64,000 nt of DNA, taken from the NCBI RefSeq assembly GCF_036417845.1, contig NC_089980.1, forward strand, positions 51,644,501-51,708,500, written 5' to 3'. This stretch comes from Apteryx mantelli (Eukaryota > Chordata > Aves > Apterygiformes > Apterygidae). Position 1 is the first letter of the stretch; every line of letters starts with the position of its first letter. Both the position numbers and the translations under genes were made by a program. This document shows positions 1 through 12,100 of the stretch, in pieces. A model generated the notes under the pieces. It ran no database searches. It had not been told where the DNA came from and was given only the letters and a program-made list of their open reading frames with translations.

Positions 1-436
1 GACAGAACAAAACCTTTAAAAAGTCCAATATCCAAAACAAGCGTATGATTTATCCAGATAAATTAGAACAAGATACAGACATACCATATACTGTTTACAG
101 GAAAGCTGCCAAAATTTTGAGTGAAAGAGGAAACTTCAGTAAACTCAAAAGTTTAGATGGGTTTACACTGACACAGAGAAAAAATGCCAAAGATCACCCT
201 GCCTGAGTGGGTTAGCAGAATTTATCACGAAGACACCATTTGAGATCATTTCATGAGGTAAATTCAAGAAGTAATAAATGATGCAAAGATGTTATTTTGA
301 GGAGGGAAGATAGTACAAGCAAGATAAGAAGCTACTGTAGAACAATTCTTATATTTTCAGAAAAAAAAAAGAGAGAATTTTAACTTCATTCTTGTATAGA
401 ATAGCAAGATTGCTTAAGAAAATTGAATGGGGAAAC

Positions 437-454
437 TTTTTTTTTTTTTTTTTT
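437..454. repeat. T18 homopolymer
   Basis: Eighteen consecutive T. A second T16 run lies at 824-839. No element body is evident. Confidence 0.9.
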
Positions 455-637
455 GCATTCATTTTGGCTGCAAAATAATGACAGCAGTAGCTTAAACAGA
501 GACTGAATATGCTCTGGCTCACCAGTCTACAGAGCTCCTTCCACTTCAGCTATCAGACTTTCTGTGGCATCTTCCTAAATTTACAATCCAGATTTCAATC
601 CTCAAAGGAGGGCTATGCACTCATTATTTACTGAGTC

Positions 638-649
638 ACCCACGTGGGT
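638..649. promoter_or_regulatory. Palindromic E-box ACCCACGTGGGT
   Basis: A perfect 12-bp palindrome centred on CACGTG, the class bound by USF/MYC-type bHLH-zip proteins. It is isolated, with no promoter features nearby. Confidence 0.3.
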
Positions 650-823
650 AGAATTTATGCGTTTGGCACAAATATATCTCCCCAGTTTCCAGTAAGTCAA
701 GAGAGGGCATTTTAACTTATGTTTCTGCCTCTCAGGAAAAAAAAAAAAACTCAGTGAAGTCACCCATCATATTTGGTAGTAGTGTCCAAAAAGCTGCAGT
801 GGCAGAAGAGCCAGAGGACATTC

Positions 824-839
824 TTTTTTTTTTTTTTTT
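824..839. repeat. T16 homopolymer
   Basis: Sixteen consecutive T, about 370 bp from the T18 run. Nothing else recognisable surrounds it. Confidence 0.88.
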
Positions 840-2866
840 GTGTAGGATGCGAATACAATCCCATTGTGCATTTGTGAAATGTAAAAAAATTAAAAATTAA
901 AAAAAAGATATTATGCATAAAAATTATTTCCATGCAGAAATTCCTGCCTAGGGTGGAAGTATAAGGATTTTTTCCACTGTCCAAAGTAGTATCTAAAATG
1001 AGATGAAATAATATTAGTTGCTTTTTGCATGAGTTGTTGAAGACAAGCTAGAAATTTTATTTCTTAGAAACTGAGTCATGAGGTACAAAAGCGTTTGTGA
1101 AGAATAATCTTTCAGAGTTTCATGATATTAAGAAGTCAGAACTATGTTTTGTTTATCTAACATAATCTTCTCAGAGAAGATGATTGTTACAGCAAAGCAC
1201 CCTGTCGTAATAACTTTGCTGCTGGCATTCCATATGCTGGAAATGAAAAGTTACATTAGAAGTTGAAGGAACCATTAACTGCCTATGCGGTTCTAATTCT
1301 ATTCCTATTAATTAAATGGGATTTTAGGATGGAAAGTCACACAGATGTGAGGTTTAAGAACTATGACCTGGAGCACATCACTGATTCAGGATTGCAAAGT
1401 AGCAAACAGAATAGTTTGATTATAAGGAAATTTGGTCAATAAATGCAGCTTTCTTTGCTTAAAAGTTCAGCGTATAGAAAGCTGTTTCACTGTTTCCTGA
1501 TGCTGTGGTATAATTGATTTGATTTCTCAGTTCTGCCAGATATGCCAGTATGTGTGATGATGATTCAGACACTGAAATTCTCACAGATGAAAAATGAAAC
1601 ATTTTTAACTGAGTTGCTGATCAAGATGGAGGGGGATCATACCTCAGCAGAGGCTCTCAATGGAGGCAGGCAAAAGCCAAATTATAGAGTAACAAGAAGG
1701 TTTGTGTTTCTATTTTTACTACTCAGAAGAGTTTCTCTCCCTGTATGTATAAAGACAATTTGTAATCTCCTTTTTTTGTGGGCCTTTTGTCAGGTGAATC
1801 ATCCATCTGGCACAGAAGTCCATGGCAAATTAAGTGATACATCTCAATACATTTTTCTTTGATTTTTAGCTTTTGTTTTGCCTTCTGACCATTATTTCAA
1901 ACCCACTTACTGAAATACTGCTGAAAATACTGCTTCATCAGAGCTCCTGCAGAGTGCTGCATAGAGTAAGTTAAGGTAGACATTTTGCATGAGTAGTATT
2001 TCATATGATTTAAGGAGTCCTCAAAACACAGACTGGATGCTATTAAATTTTATGGTATCCTGTACAGAGATAGCACTCATTGTATAGAGAGACAGAGTCA
2101 TAAAGCAATTAGAGCGTCAGCTTGACTTTTACATCATATTCCACATTTTAAACGCCAAAGCAGAATTCCCAGAAAAATCCTGAATTTTGGGGACAGACAG
2201 GGCTACTACTGAAAGGATATGTTATCACCTTAAGAGAAATGATGAAACCCCATCAGACAGCAGAAATGGACAGAAATAATAAAGAATACATCTGCCATAA
2301 CTCTATACTATTGGGAAAATATGCTAATCTTGCTCTCGGGATTAGCCTGAAACAGCAGCTTCACTTTGTTGCCTGGCTAGCTGTTGTCTGCTGCAGAAAA
2401 AACACACTAGACAGAATATCCTGTGCTTCTGCACACACACAGGCTGAGGAGAACCATAATCTCAATTTATGGGACATACTGTATTCCCTCAGAAATTAAG
2501 CATATCTCAGTGAATCTATTCCAAGTCTTAACACTTGAGACTCCCTACTGAGTCTATCACACAGCCTCTAAAGAGAAGAAAATACTTAAAAATCTACTGA
2601 AGATAAAAGATAACCTGATCATTAAGAAAATAATGTTGCTAACTTTGTTTATAGGAAACTTCAGAGTTCTTTTCTAACTGTTGCAAGGATTAAGAAACTG
2701 TTTCACAGTTCAAATCAAAAACGAATTCTAACATCGGTCATCATTTTCTCAACAGATACTTGATAATTCACATAGCTGAATTTATGAGCAACACTTTGCA
2801 CACTCATTAAACTGATGAATCAGGAGGGGTCCAGCAATAAGAGCAGAAAACTCTCCAACATCTCAG

Positions 2867-3000
2867 TATCATCATGTCCATTTTACAAATGTGGAAGTAC
2901 AGAAAGACGAAGTAACTTGCCAGAAGTTACCCAGTAATCAAGTGGCAGAACTACCTTGAGTCTGAGTCTTGTGCTCAGGTCACTGAAGACCACTGTCCTT
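2867..3000 (-). mobile_element. MIR-like SINE remnant (MIRb type)
   Basis: The plus strand resembles the reverse complement of the MIR core and tail. It has CATTTTACAAATG-GGAA, then AAGTAACTTGCC, GTTACCCAG, AAGTGGCAGAACT and a terminal CTTGTGCTC...CCACTG, in the order and spacing of the family. It is heavily diverged, as expected for an element that predates bird radiation. The assignment is from memory of the consensus and was not scored. Confidence 0.7.
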
Positions 3001-5559
3001 AAAAGAAGTTTAGCATTTTTACTGAAGTTTTATTCCTGTTTCGAAGGCCCCAGTTGGACATCATATTGTATTTGTCTTCTTAGGAAGGTCTAAAACTGTA
3101 GCTGCTTCGCAGTGTCAATTCCACCGAATAAGACAGACCCTTCTTTTTAAGGACAAAAGGCATTTTAAGGCTTTGCTACTTGACGCACTTCTCTGTCCAC
3201 GCTATCTAACAATTTTTAATCCTGTAAAGGTCCGCAGACTAGAGACCTTCCCTTGCCTAAATCTCCTTCCATGGTACATATAGGTGTGTTTTACTGAAAG
3301 GCACCTTACCGAGGGCGGCGTTAGGGTCAGCTTCTGTCACAGGAGCCCTCGGCCCACGAGGCGCTGGCTGTGGCTGAACGACTCGGCACAGAACACACCC
3401 AAAACGGCCATAACTGCCACCACCAGCTGCTGTTGAAAATTACAGTTACAGCACTTTCCTGCTAAAGGGAGGTTGCTTCAGATCTAGGCCTTCAAACTTG
3501 ACTCAGATATAAATTATTATTAGTCACGATGGGGTTTTGGTCTGACTGAAACATGAAAGATCTGGCTGTATAAATTATTGTACCCTTTTAACTATTCCTT
3601 ATGTAAGATACAGGATGAAAACGCTGTATACAGGTGCCCACATAGAGATATATTCTCTAACATTCGGTTACCAAATCATATCTTGCCTCAGAATGAAGCT
3701 GCAAGTAAGTTGACAGACTTCCTCACATTACCTTTCAAACAAACCAACCTGGAAGTTTGCTATTGATAAAACCATATTGTTTTGATGTATAGTTTGAATG
3801 CTTACATATAATGTCCTATCTATTTAATTCTTGCAGTTCTTCATTCAACTAATGTAAATAAGTACTCAGTTTCTTATTAAAAAAAAAGTTCTTTTTATGA
3901 ACATTTTCCTTCCTCCTCAGCAATCTACAGATATTTTAAGATATATGGGTGAATGAAATGTTTCCGTAAATATTCCCTTTCATGAACTCAGTAATCTCTC
4001 TGTATCTTAGTTTGAAATAAAACAAATTACTTTTTGCTTCCAGTTAAAAGGTTCCTATACTTAAGTTGTAAAATATCAGCTGGATGTGCTGAATAAACAG
4101 CATGGTTCAAGAAAATTTGCTTCTGTTTACAGAAGGCTTCCTGTAAGAAGTCTTTGTTGAGTAAATAACTATAATTTGTAACAGAGACAATACTGGCTAA
4201 AAATTATTCTAGTTCAAAAAAAAAAAAAAAAGAAACATTAATCAAATCTGATTGAAATGAATATGTAAAACTACATTTCTTAAGACTTTACCTTAGCTCC
4301 ATTAGAAGTCTGAGAAATGTATTAAAATGACAGAAGACTTACCTTCAGAATAATCAACGTGGAACCTGTTGTTTCTATTTTACCTTGTACCTGATCAAAT
4401 GCTTAGAGCAAGATTTAGCTCAGTCCCGACTCCTTCCATCTTTGTAGTGGTCAAACAAACAACAAAAAAAAAGGTCCAAGATCTAAGCACTCCTATAAGC
4501 TTGGCAAACTGAATAGCAGTAACATCTGGCATTTTGCCTGAAATTAATTGGAGAAATGTATTACAGGCTGTGCTCTTATCATCAGCTGCCAAGGCACATT
4601 TGGATAATACTTCTTTATGAGAGGAAAAAGGAAGATTTTTCTTTTTCTTTCCAGGGCTTTGCATGTATCAGACAACATTGTCAAGCAGATATCAATTAAG
4701 AATTGACTGGTGAATATCAGAGGAAAAAGGTTATACCATCTAGCTCTTCCTTTAAAAAGTGCTATTGTAAATGTAGGGGGACACAGTTATCTTTTCCTAC
4801 TGATTTCAGCATGAGGGACTCATAAACAATTTCGGCCTTGAGATGCTTTGCCTAGGCATGTTGCTTGGGGACTGAAAGTCAGATCTACTTCTCTTTTTAC
4901 ATATCGTCACTAAAAATGAACGCTTCTGTAGGGCTGTGAAACTGCACCTATGAGACTTCAGCGCTGGTGCCGTCTGCATGCCAGCGTCTCTATGCCTGCC
5001 TGTCCGAGCTGCGCCAAGGCTCATCAGGGAAGGGTCAGACATCGCTCCCTCCCGTTGGGCTGTGGTGGCACTTTACAGGGGGGAATAGGAACAAGATAAA
5101 GGTTTTAAAAGAGGGAAAAGGGGTAGTGGGGAAAGCTCTCTGAAGAGCTTCAGCTCAAAACCTATACTCTGCTTATAGCTGTCAGTATAACAACTTACAG
5201 GGTGCACAGACCTCAGGCTAATACCTGTTTATACCTTGAAGGGAGCAGCTATGACTGAACATACATGCCTGTTACATTTGAATGGAGAGGGATGAATGTT
5301 GAGGTAGAGAATATAACAGGACAACAGAGAAAAAGACAGGAAAATAAACTAGTTGAAGATACCTATACCAAGAGAGCTGGTGGCAGGGGGAACAGTTAAC
5401 AAGTTGAACTTAACAGGTGTGTGATTAATTAACAGAAATGAAACAAGATGAAAATGGCCAGAGAAACAGGAGTTAAGCAGGCAAGAGAGCAATTAAAGTA
5501 GGAGATAGACGAGATTAGGTAGAAAGAATGTGGCACAAACTTTTCTTATTTTTTTTTTC
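3001..5559. other. Non-coding DNA, no gene recognised
   Basis: A small GC-richer patch lies near 3310-3410, an A17 tract at 4216-4232, and a purine-rich stretch at about 5085-5525. No coding or RNA gene seen. Confidence 0.55.
4216..4232. repeat. A17 homopolymer
   Basis: Seventeen consecutive A on the plus strand, with no recognised retroposon body upstream. Confidence 0.85.
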
Positions 5560-5960
5560 CTCCCCTGGCTGCTTCTTGCATCCTACCACATGGCAGGCAG
5601 GGAAGGGCTGCATTGGCAGGCGGTCGCTGGAGGCATGCCCACAGGCACGGCACCCTTGTGTGGAGGGGCCAGCGGCTCGCCGCAGCCCCCTGCAGCAGGC
5701 GCCATGGCTGCGCCCCAGCCCCGCGCCAGTGGGGCAGGGGGCTCAGGCGCTGGGGCCATGCGGCAGGAGCAGGCCTCAGCGTGCCGCTAAATCGAGGGGC
5801 CGGGGGAGGCTGCCTTGGAACTGGCTGCGTGTGAGATTGGCAGTTTGGTGGTGGAGCAGAAGGCTTTCTTGCCTCACTGTCTCTCGCCAACAGCAGATCC
5901 TCTCTGCTCTGCCTGTGCGGTGGCACGCGAAGCTGTGAGGCTTGGCACTGAGTTCTCTTG
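5560..5960. other. GC- and CpG-rich islet
   Basis: About 400 bp markedly richer in GC and CpG than its surroundings, especially 5610-5830. It is open in several frames on both strands, which is what GC-rich, stop-poor DNA produces by chance. The longest plus-strand frame beginning at 5530 starts with GTG rather than ATG. No domain was recognised. It could be an old LTR or CR1 internal fragment or a small regulatory islet. Confidence 0.4.
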
Positions 5961-7158
5961 GACCTGATCTAGGCAGGGCAGATGCAACAAGGCTTCGCAT
6001 CCGTGGCTGTATGCTGTGGGCTGGCAAGCCAAGCAGTATGGTTGCTGTGGGGTTCCCAGTCTTTCCACAGTAACACAGACAAGCAATACCAGTTCTTCCT
6101 GGTATAGATGAAGGCTTTTAAACTAGCAGTGCAGAATTCACCTCGAGCTGGTCTGGTTTCACTGGGCCAATAACGATTTCTCTTGCACAGAATAATGCCT
6201 GCCGCATATTTGACAGTGCTAGCGCTATTTTTGGTCAGGCTGAGTAAACACATGGCTATGAACCATGCAAGATGCAGTCTGGCTAGAAAGCTGCAGGCAG
6301 AGTAATGAAGACAGGGCTCATCTCTGACATAGCACAATAATTATGGCATAAATTGAGAGCAACATCCCCCCAGAAAAATCTTTCTTTTTAGGAACTGACA
6401 AATACTTAATTTCAATCAAAAGCAATACCACAAAATGTTCATTTTTGGAAGACTTCACTGTACGAGCCTAATGATTTCAGATTTTTGTCCCAAACTACAA
6501 TATCAACAAACATACAAATAGCAGACTTTTCCACAATACATGAATTCCATTTTCATATCAGCTGATATGAGATAAATACAAAAGTATTTAACTCTTCCAT
6601 AAAAATAAGAGTTTTGGCACCAGCATAAGACTCTATATCAGCTCCTAGATTTATGGTTTAATGAAATAAGATTTAAACATACAGATAAAGGTGAGCATGC
6701 AGAAGATTGGTTGAACAGAAAAAAACATAGGTTGTATACCACCAATTAGGACTCTATCAGCTAAACTTTGATAAGGAAGTAGTTCTAATTGAGTTGTGAA
6801 AAGCTTTGTGAAGATTTGTGCATCTTTGCTTATAAAATAAATACTATTTTGTGTTTGTTTTCACATGTATTTTTTTGACTTTTCTGCATAGTTTGATTAG
6901 CAACTTAGCATCTCAGGAAAATACATAGTTCCCAATCATGTTTTTTTCATCTGTGTTTACTGGCAGTGCAAACTAATTAAGTGGGCCTAGGCTTGTATAC
7001 CAAATTACAAATCTAATGCTGAAATTGGGAATCAATCTTCCTATTAGTATTTCCAGTCAGATGTCAGCAGGACTGCACTTAGGAGCAATCATCACATGTG
7101 CGTATGGGCGTTATTTGCTGTTCTACATTATAGACTTTTCTTCTGTATCTGAATAAAT

Positions 7159-7186
7159 GTGTCCAAGTTAGTGTGTCCAAGTTAGT
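7159..7186 (+). repeat. Perfect 14-bp tandem duplication
   Basis: GTGTCCAAGTTAGT occurs twice head to tail with no mismatch. Probably a recent replication-slippage duplication. Confidence 0.9.
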
Positions 7187-9163
7187 CCTTAGAATAGTTA
7201 TTATAATGAATGGGGACAATTACTGTTTATTATGTAAATATCTTATAGACTTTGAACCAAGTCTTTCTCCCCAAATCCCCCCAAATATGAAACTTAAATA
7301 ACCATCCAACTCCAGAAAGTGAAGCATTGAGAAAAATATCACAATGCAACACTAAACCCACAGAAGCTGTCAGTGCTGCACATTTTTAAATCACTTTTTC
7401 CTCTTCCTGTTCCCAAGCTTTCCCTTCCTAGCTTGCTTTTCTGATCTCTCTTTTTCTATACCTTGAAACTATTCTCTCTCCCCAATCCCCTGCTATTTGT
7501 TTTTCCATTTCTTGGCTCTTGATCTTACAATTGATACTTGGAAATGAATGTGACAAGCACAAAGTATGATGGTGGGACTGTTGTGAAGTTGTAGGGTTTC
7601 CATCTGTCATTTGGGCTTAACAGGGGAAAAAGATTGAAAAAGACATGATAATCCTTTACTACCAGGAAAGAAAGAAACAGATTATATAGGTTAGAGGTTA
7701 TTAGTTTTTGTATGAGTGGAACCTGAAGGATAGTGCAGTATTAAAATAAATATTTTTGAATTAAAATGGTCTTACTAGGGGAAATGATTCAGCTTGCTTG
7801 ATATCAGTGGCCACCATTAGTGTTACCAAGTATTAGCAACCCCAACCCAAGCAGTGTGATTCAGGTAACCCAATATGCACACACACACAGCCAGTGGAGA
7901 GAGGCAGGCTCCTGCAAAGGGCGACTCATTGTTCTTTAGTGTTGAACACAAGCTGCCTTCACCTAACAGGTAGAAAACCCAAAGCCTGAGACAGCGTCTG
8001 AGCTGCTTCCCGTTTCTGAGCTAGGTGTAGTCACGCACATAAGATTCACAGCACCATGCCATCTGCTCAGAGGCCACTTTTCCAAGGGGGGGGGCATGCC
8101 CTTTTTGAAAGGTTAGAGCTAGCAGCGCTGCTCTCCTTTGCGCATTAGGAAGTGGCTAATGACGTAGGGAAGCTGCTGAGAGCTCCCAGGCGCTGGTGCC
8201 TCTCTGGCCCCCACTATGAGAGGGCATGAGCTGGGGTAGGTGGGAACCGGCCTCTGTCCCACCTGCTGAGCCTGGGGCACTGTGCCACCAACACCGCAAG
8301 GTGCACGTGGCCCAAAGGACAGCCAGCAAGCGGGCCTCTGACTGTTGCTCAGAGGCATTGCTGCAAAGGTGAACTTCACTTTCTGGTCCTTGCTCCCAGG
8401 GGTTTTTGTGCATACCAGGTTAAATAGTCTTTGGAAACAGAAATAGTTTGTGAAGCAGGTAGTCAGACATCTCCCTCTTCAGGTATATGCCTTAACTATT
8501 TGCCTGCATGGCAGCTTACAAAGCCTTGAGATTTTGCAATACACTGTGGGAGGATGTAATAGAATGAACATTCAGAGTGAAGAAATCTGTGGTGCTACTG
8601 ACCCCTCCTGATTAGTTCCTAGTCTTTGAAGAAAACACTTGCTGTACAATCTTAACTATGGTTCTGTTACAGTTTTTTTTCCTTGTGTCATGTAATGTCC
8701 TGTCATTGATCAAGAACCATTTTACAAAAGAGACACTTTCTTGGGTTTTCCTCATCCAGAAAGAAGAGTTTAAGAATAAATACCGTTGAACATTATGTAC
8801 ACATGGATTTCCTTTGGGTGGTGTACATGTTTACATTTACATACAAAAGATAATGTAGATTATGTATAGATCTATAGATACAGATACTGATATAGCTATA
8901 TATTTAGTATAATTCACTGTAAAAGACTAGAAAGAAGTTTGAATAGGGGAATATATTTAGCCCATTTTACAATCTAGATTTTGAAATTGAAGTATCAGTA
9001 TTTTGATAAATATTCAGAATTTCTTGTAACATTGATTTTTATAATTCTGTTGTCAGCCTGAGGATTAGACAGCACTTATTCCACGTGGAGTTTTGAGAAT
9101 GTTCCCATATCAAGTGAGCACAAATTGGCATGTCACACTGAAGTCTCTCTGAAATGATCATGC

Positions 9164-9178
9164 AGTGCCACCTACTTG
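9164..9178 (-). promoter_or_regulatory. CTCF-like motif
   Basis: On the minus strand CAAGTAGGTGGCACT fits 14 of 15 positions of the same core, differing at the second base. It points left, away from the plus-strand site at 50752, so the pair is divergent around CHRM3. Weaker than the other site because that second base is usually C. Confidence 0.35.
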
Positions 9179-12100
9179 TTGCTACTGAGTTTTGCAGACC
9201 AATCACTGTTGAACTGAGGCACAGCACTTCTCCAAAAGAAGTGTTTTGCTTAATTTTTTTTTCTTCACAAATACTACTTAAACACTCATTTGCTTATACA
9301 ATACCTCAAAATTCTAACTAGCATATTTCAAATTTAGATGGTTCATAGATATTACTATGGCACATGAAACGTTGTCTAAATAAAATATAAAATTACCAAA
9401 CTTTTTCTAACAGACAAAGACTTACAGAAGAAGTCTTTCCCTCTACACAAGACAAGGCCTTATGGAAATAAAAGCAAGCAGTAGCTTGCACTGCAGCTGC
9501 AGGTGAATATCAGCATACTTCTAGTCTGTGGCAGTAACACAGTGCTATTCCATGGGATTGCTCCTGTAGTTAAGTGGAAGCACATAGAAGTTCATAACTG
9601 GACTGGGGCACAGTAGAAATATGCTCAGCCTTCATGTAACTATATAGCTATAATGTAACCATAAAAGTAGCTTGAGCAGTTGCTTTTGATCTTAAAATTA
9701 TGATGTGATTTCTCATGGTTGTATGAGGAGTCCAGTGGTATTTTCTGTCTCTCCCTAGATCTGTCCCTCAGGTATTTATGTGGTAACCTCTGCTTTTGCA
9801 TAATAAAACCAAAGCCAAACCAAACCAAAGTAACTATGCTTCTAGTACTTCTAACTACAGAACATGATTTGAAAACACAACACTAAAGGCTTAAACAAGC
9901 AAGTATTAAGTAAACAGAAACTTCTCCCACCTTAACTTACTTTAAAAATAAAGCAAAAAAATCAGCTGTAATTCTGGAAGTAGTACTAGTGCATGAGCTT
10001 TCCCTTTGCCATGTGGAAACTGATTTTTATATTCTGGATCAAAATCCCTTCCCTTCAGAGTGTATGTGTGTATGTTTACAGAATTGGGCAGAAGAATGTT
10101 TGTATACAGGTTTATATATGCCTCTAGATTCCCTCTGTGGCATGTAATAGATTGAAACAGAAATGTGTGATGTCAGCACAATTTGGGTCCTTTGATAAAT
10201 GAACGTGTGTTAATATTTTATGACCACAATCTTCACTTCCATCTTATACTTAGATTTTTATTTGACATTGGAATTTTTGGCAGGTAAAGAAGACAAGGGG
10301 TCTAACTAACACAGAGGTCATCTTCCTGCAAAAGTGAAGAAGCCCTTTGCAAATGCGAGGATCAAATCCATTAAACCCCCCACCAGACCATGAAATAGAC
10401 TTTTTTTTTTATTTGTTGATTTGCTCAAAAGGATTCTGATCATTTAAGCAGACAGCATACAGACATCCCAAAAAATGCTTTTAGGTTCATATATTGTTTT
10501 AGAAAATCTTGAAGAATATCTGTGTGCAAACATAAAAAAATCAGTGGATGGCACTGTTGGCTTGCAGGTGGAAAATCATCTCTTAAACTGTAAAATACGT
10601 AGCATAGATTTTAGGGATAATTCTAGACTGATTTATTTTTGCTTACCATTTTGCAGAATTTGCTGTATTTAAGCAAATATATTTCTTAAACAAAGTCTAC
10701 ATATTTTGTATGCTGCAAACATCAAAATTGATGGTAATTTAATTCTGACATTTTGGAACTTACTTGCAGTAGAAAGTGTTTAGACACAAATATTAGAGTG
10801 AAAAATCATGCCTACAATCAGCCCAAGGAACATGTTAGGTCTCAAAACACCAATAAATGTTCCATTTTTATTTCTTTGGAACATGAAGACTTGGTTTACT
10901 GAAGTTTTGTAAAAAGTGAGCCATTTTTCCATTTCTAGTGTACCATTGGGACTTACTCTCTAATTTAGGCTCTGATGACTTTGTTGTCTCAGTTAATCGC
11001 AAGTACCTGTGAGAATCCTTGAGTACTCTGAGCATGATGAGACAGGGAGAATAGCATTGTTGGAAAAACTTCATGTAGTATGGTATGCAGAGATAATTAA
11101 AACCCAATGATTAGCGATTCCTCTTTGCTGGAGCACAGTATACCTAGCTAGTTTAATGCTTGGGTGCATTTATTCTGCTCTGCAGTTAAAGTACTGCATG
11201 CATGAGGAACAGAGGAGATCCCAGAATTACTTCTTTTGCAGGTTGTATGCTTGGGCATAGAGAAAAACATTTGCCAGACATATTTGCATAGGTTTCCAGG
11301 CTGAGGCTTGCATCCTTCACTGTGGGGTTAATTCTAATAAAAATAACTAGACTTTAAGGTCATACTTACATTTTGAACACAACCCAAAACCCGTTCTCAG
11401 TCACAAACTTATGCTTTGGATCCAGTCTTGCAGGCTTTGTTGTAAGCTTGCTGGAAAGGGAAAGACAAAGATTACATGTATCTGTATGATGGATGGATAC
11501 AGGCACATGGAGTCTTCATTGCATGTTTTGCAGTCAAATCTGCCAAAGGATTCTCTCCTAGACAAGACCCCATGTAATGTGTCAACAGAGTACCTGGCAC
11601 ATAAATACACCAAAACTTATCATTCTAGCTGTATAGCACTTCTCTACACGTGTCCTACATCCAAATCCACATGTGGATATGTGGGGCTAAGTCAGGAAGC
11701 AAGCTAGACTTTAGCATGCTCCCTGTACTTCTGGGTAAAAGGAACATACGGCCTCAGCATCTGACCCATTATGATCTGAATAGAGGGGAAAGACTCCCGC
11801 TGGATTTGATGCAGTATTTTTGTCCGTGTTCTTAAATTCCCGCTGGGATGGAATGGGAGCCAAGTTCATGAATATCTGGCTAGAGGCAGATATAGATCTC
11901 CCTTCCTTCCTTCAGTTCTTCACATTAGGATTTCTGCAAAGACATTTATTTTGATACATTTTATTGAAACTGATGTTTTAGAAATATTTTCCATTTTAAA
12001 ATAGAAAGAAAAAATAAAAATGTGTTTATTAGTTTATTAAACTGATCCCTGTAGCTTTAATATGCCAGTTAAGGTCCTACAAAGTAGAATGCAAAGTGGA

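Larger units (their letters stand above)
1..2866. other. AT-rich non-coding DNA
   Basis: Homopolymer tracts at 437-454 and 824-839 and a palindromic E-box at 638-649. Otherwise nothing recognised, and the short open frames have no domains. Confidence 0.6.

Noticed and set aside
5528..5938. Open frames in several phases on both strands, one with a hydrophobic start resembling a signal peptide
   Set aside because: The frame with the signal-like start begins at GTG at 5530, and its hydrophobic residues come from a T-rich tract. Many frames are open at once, as expected from GC-rich DNA.
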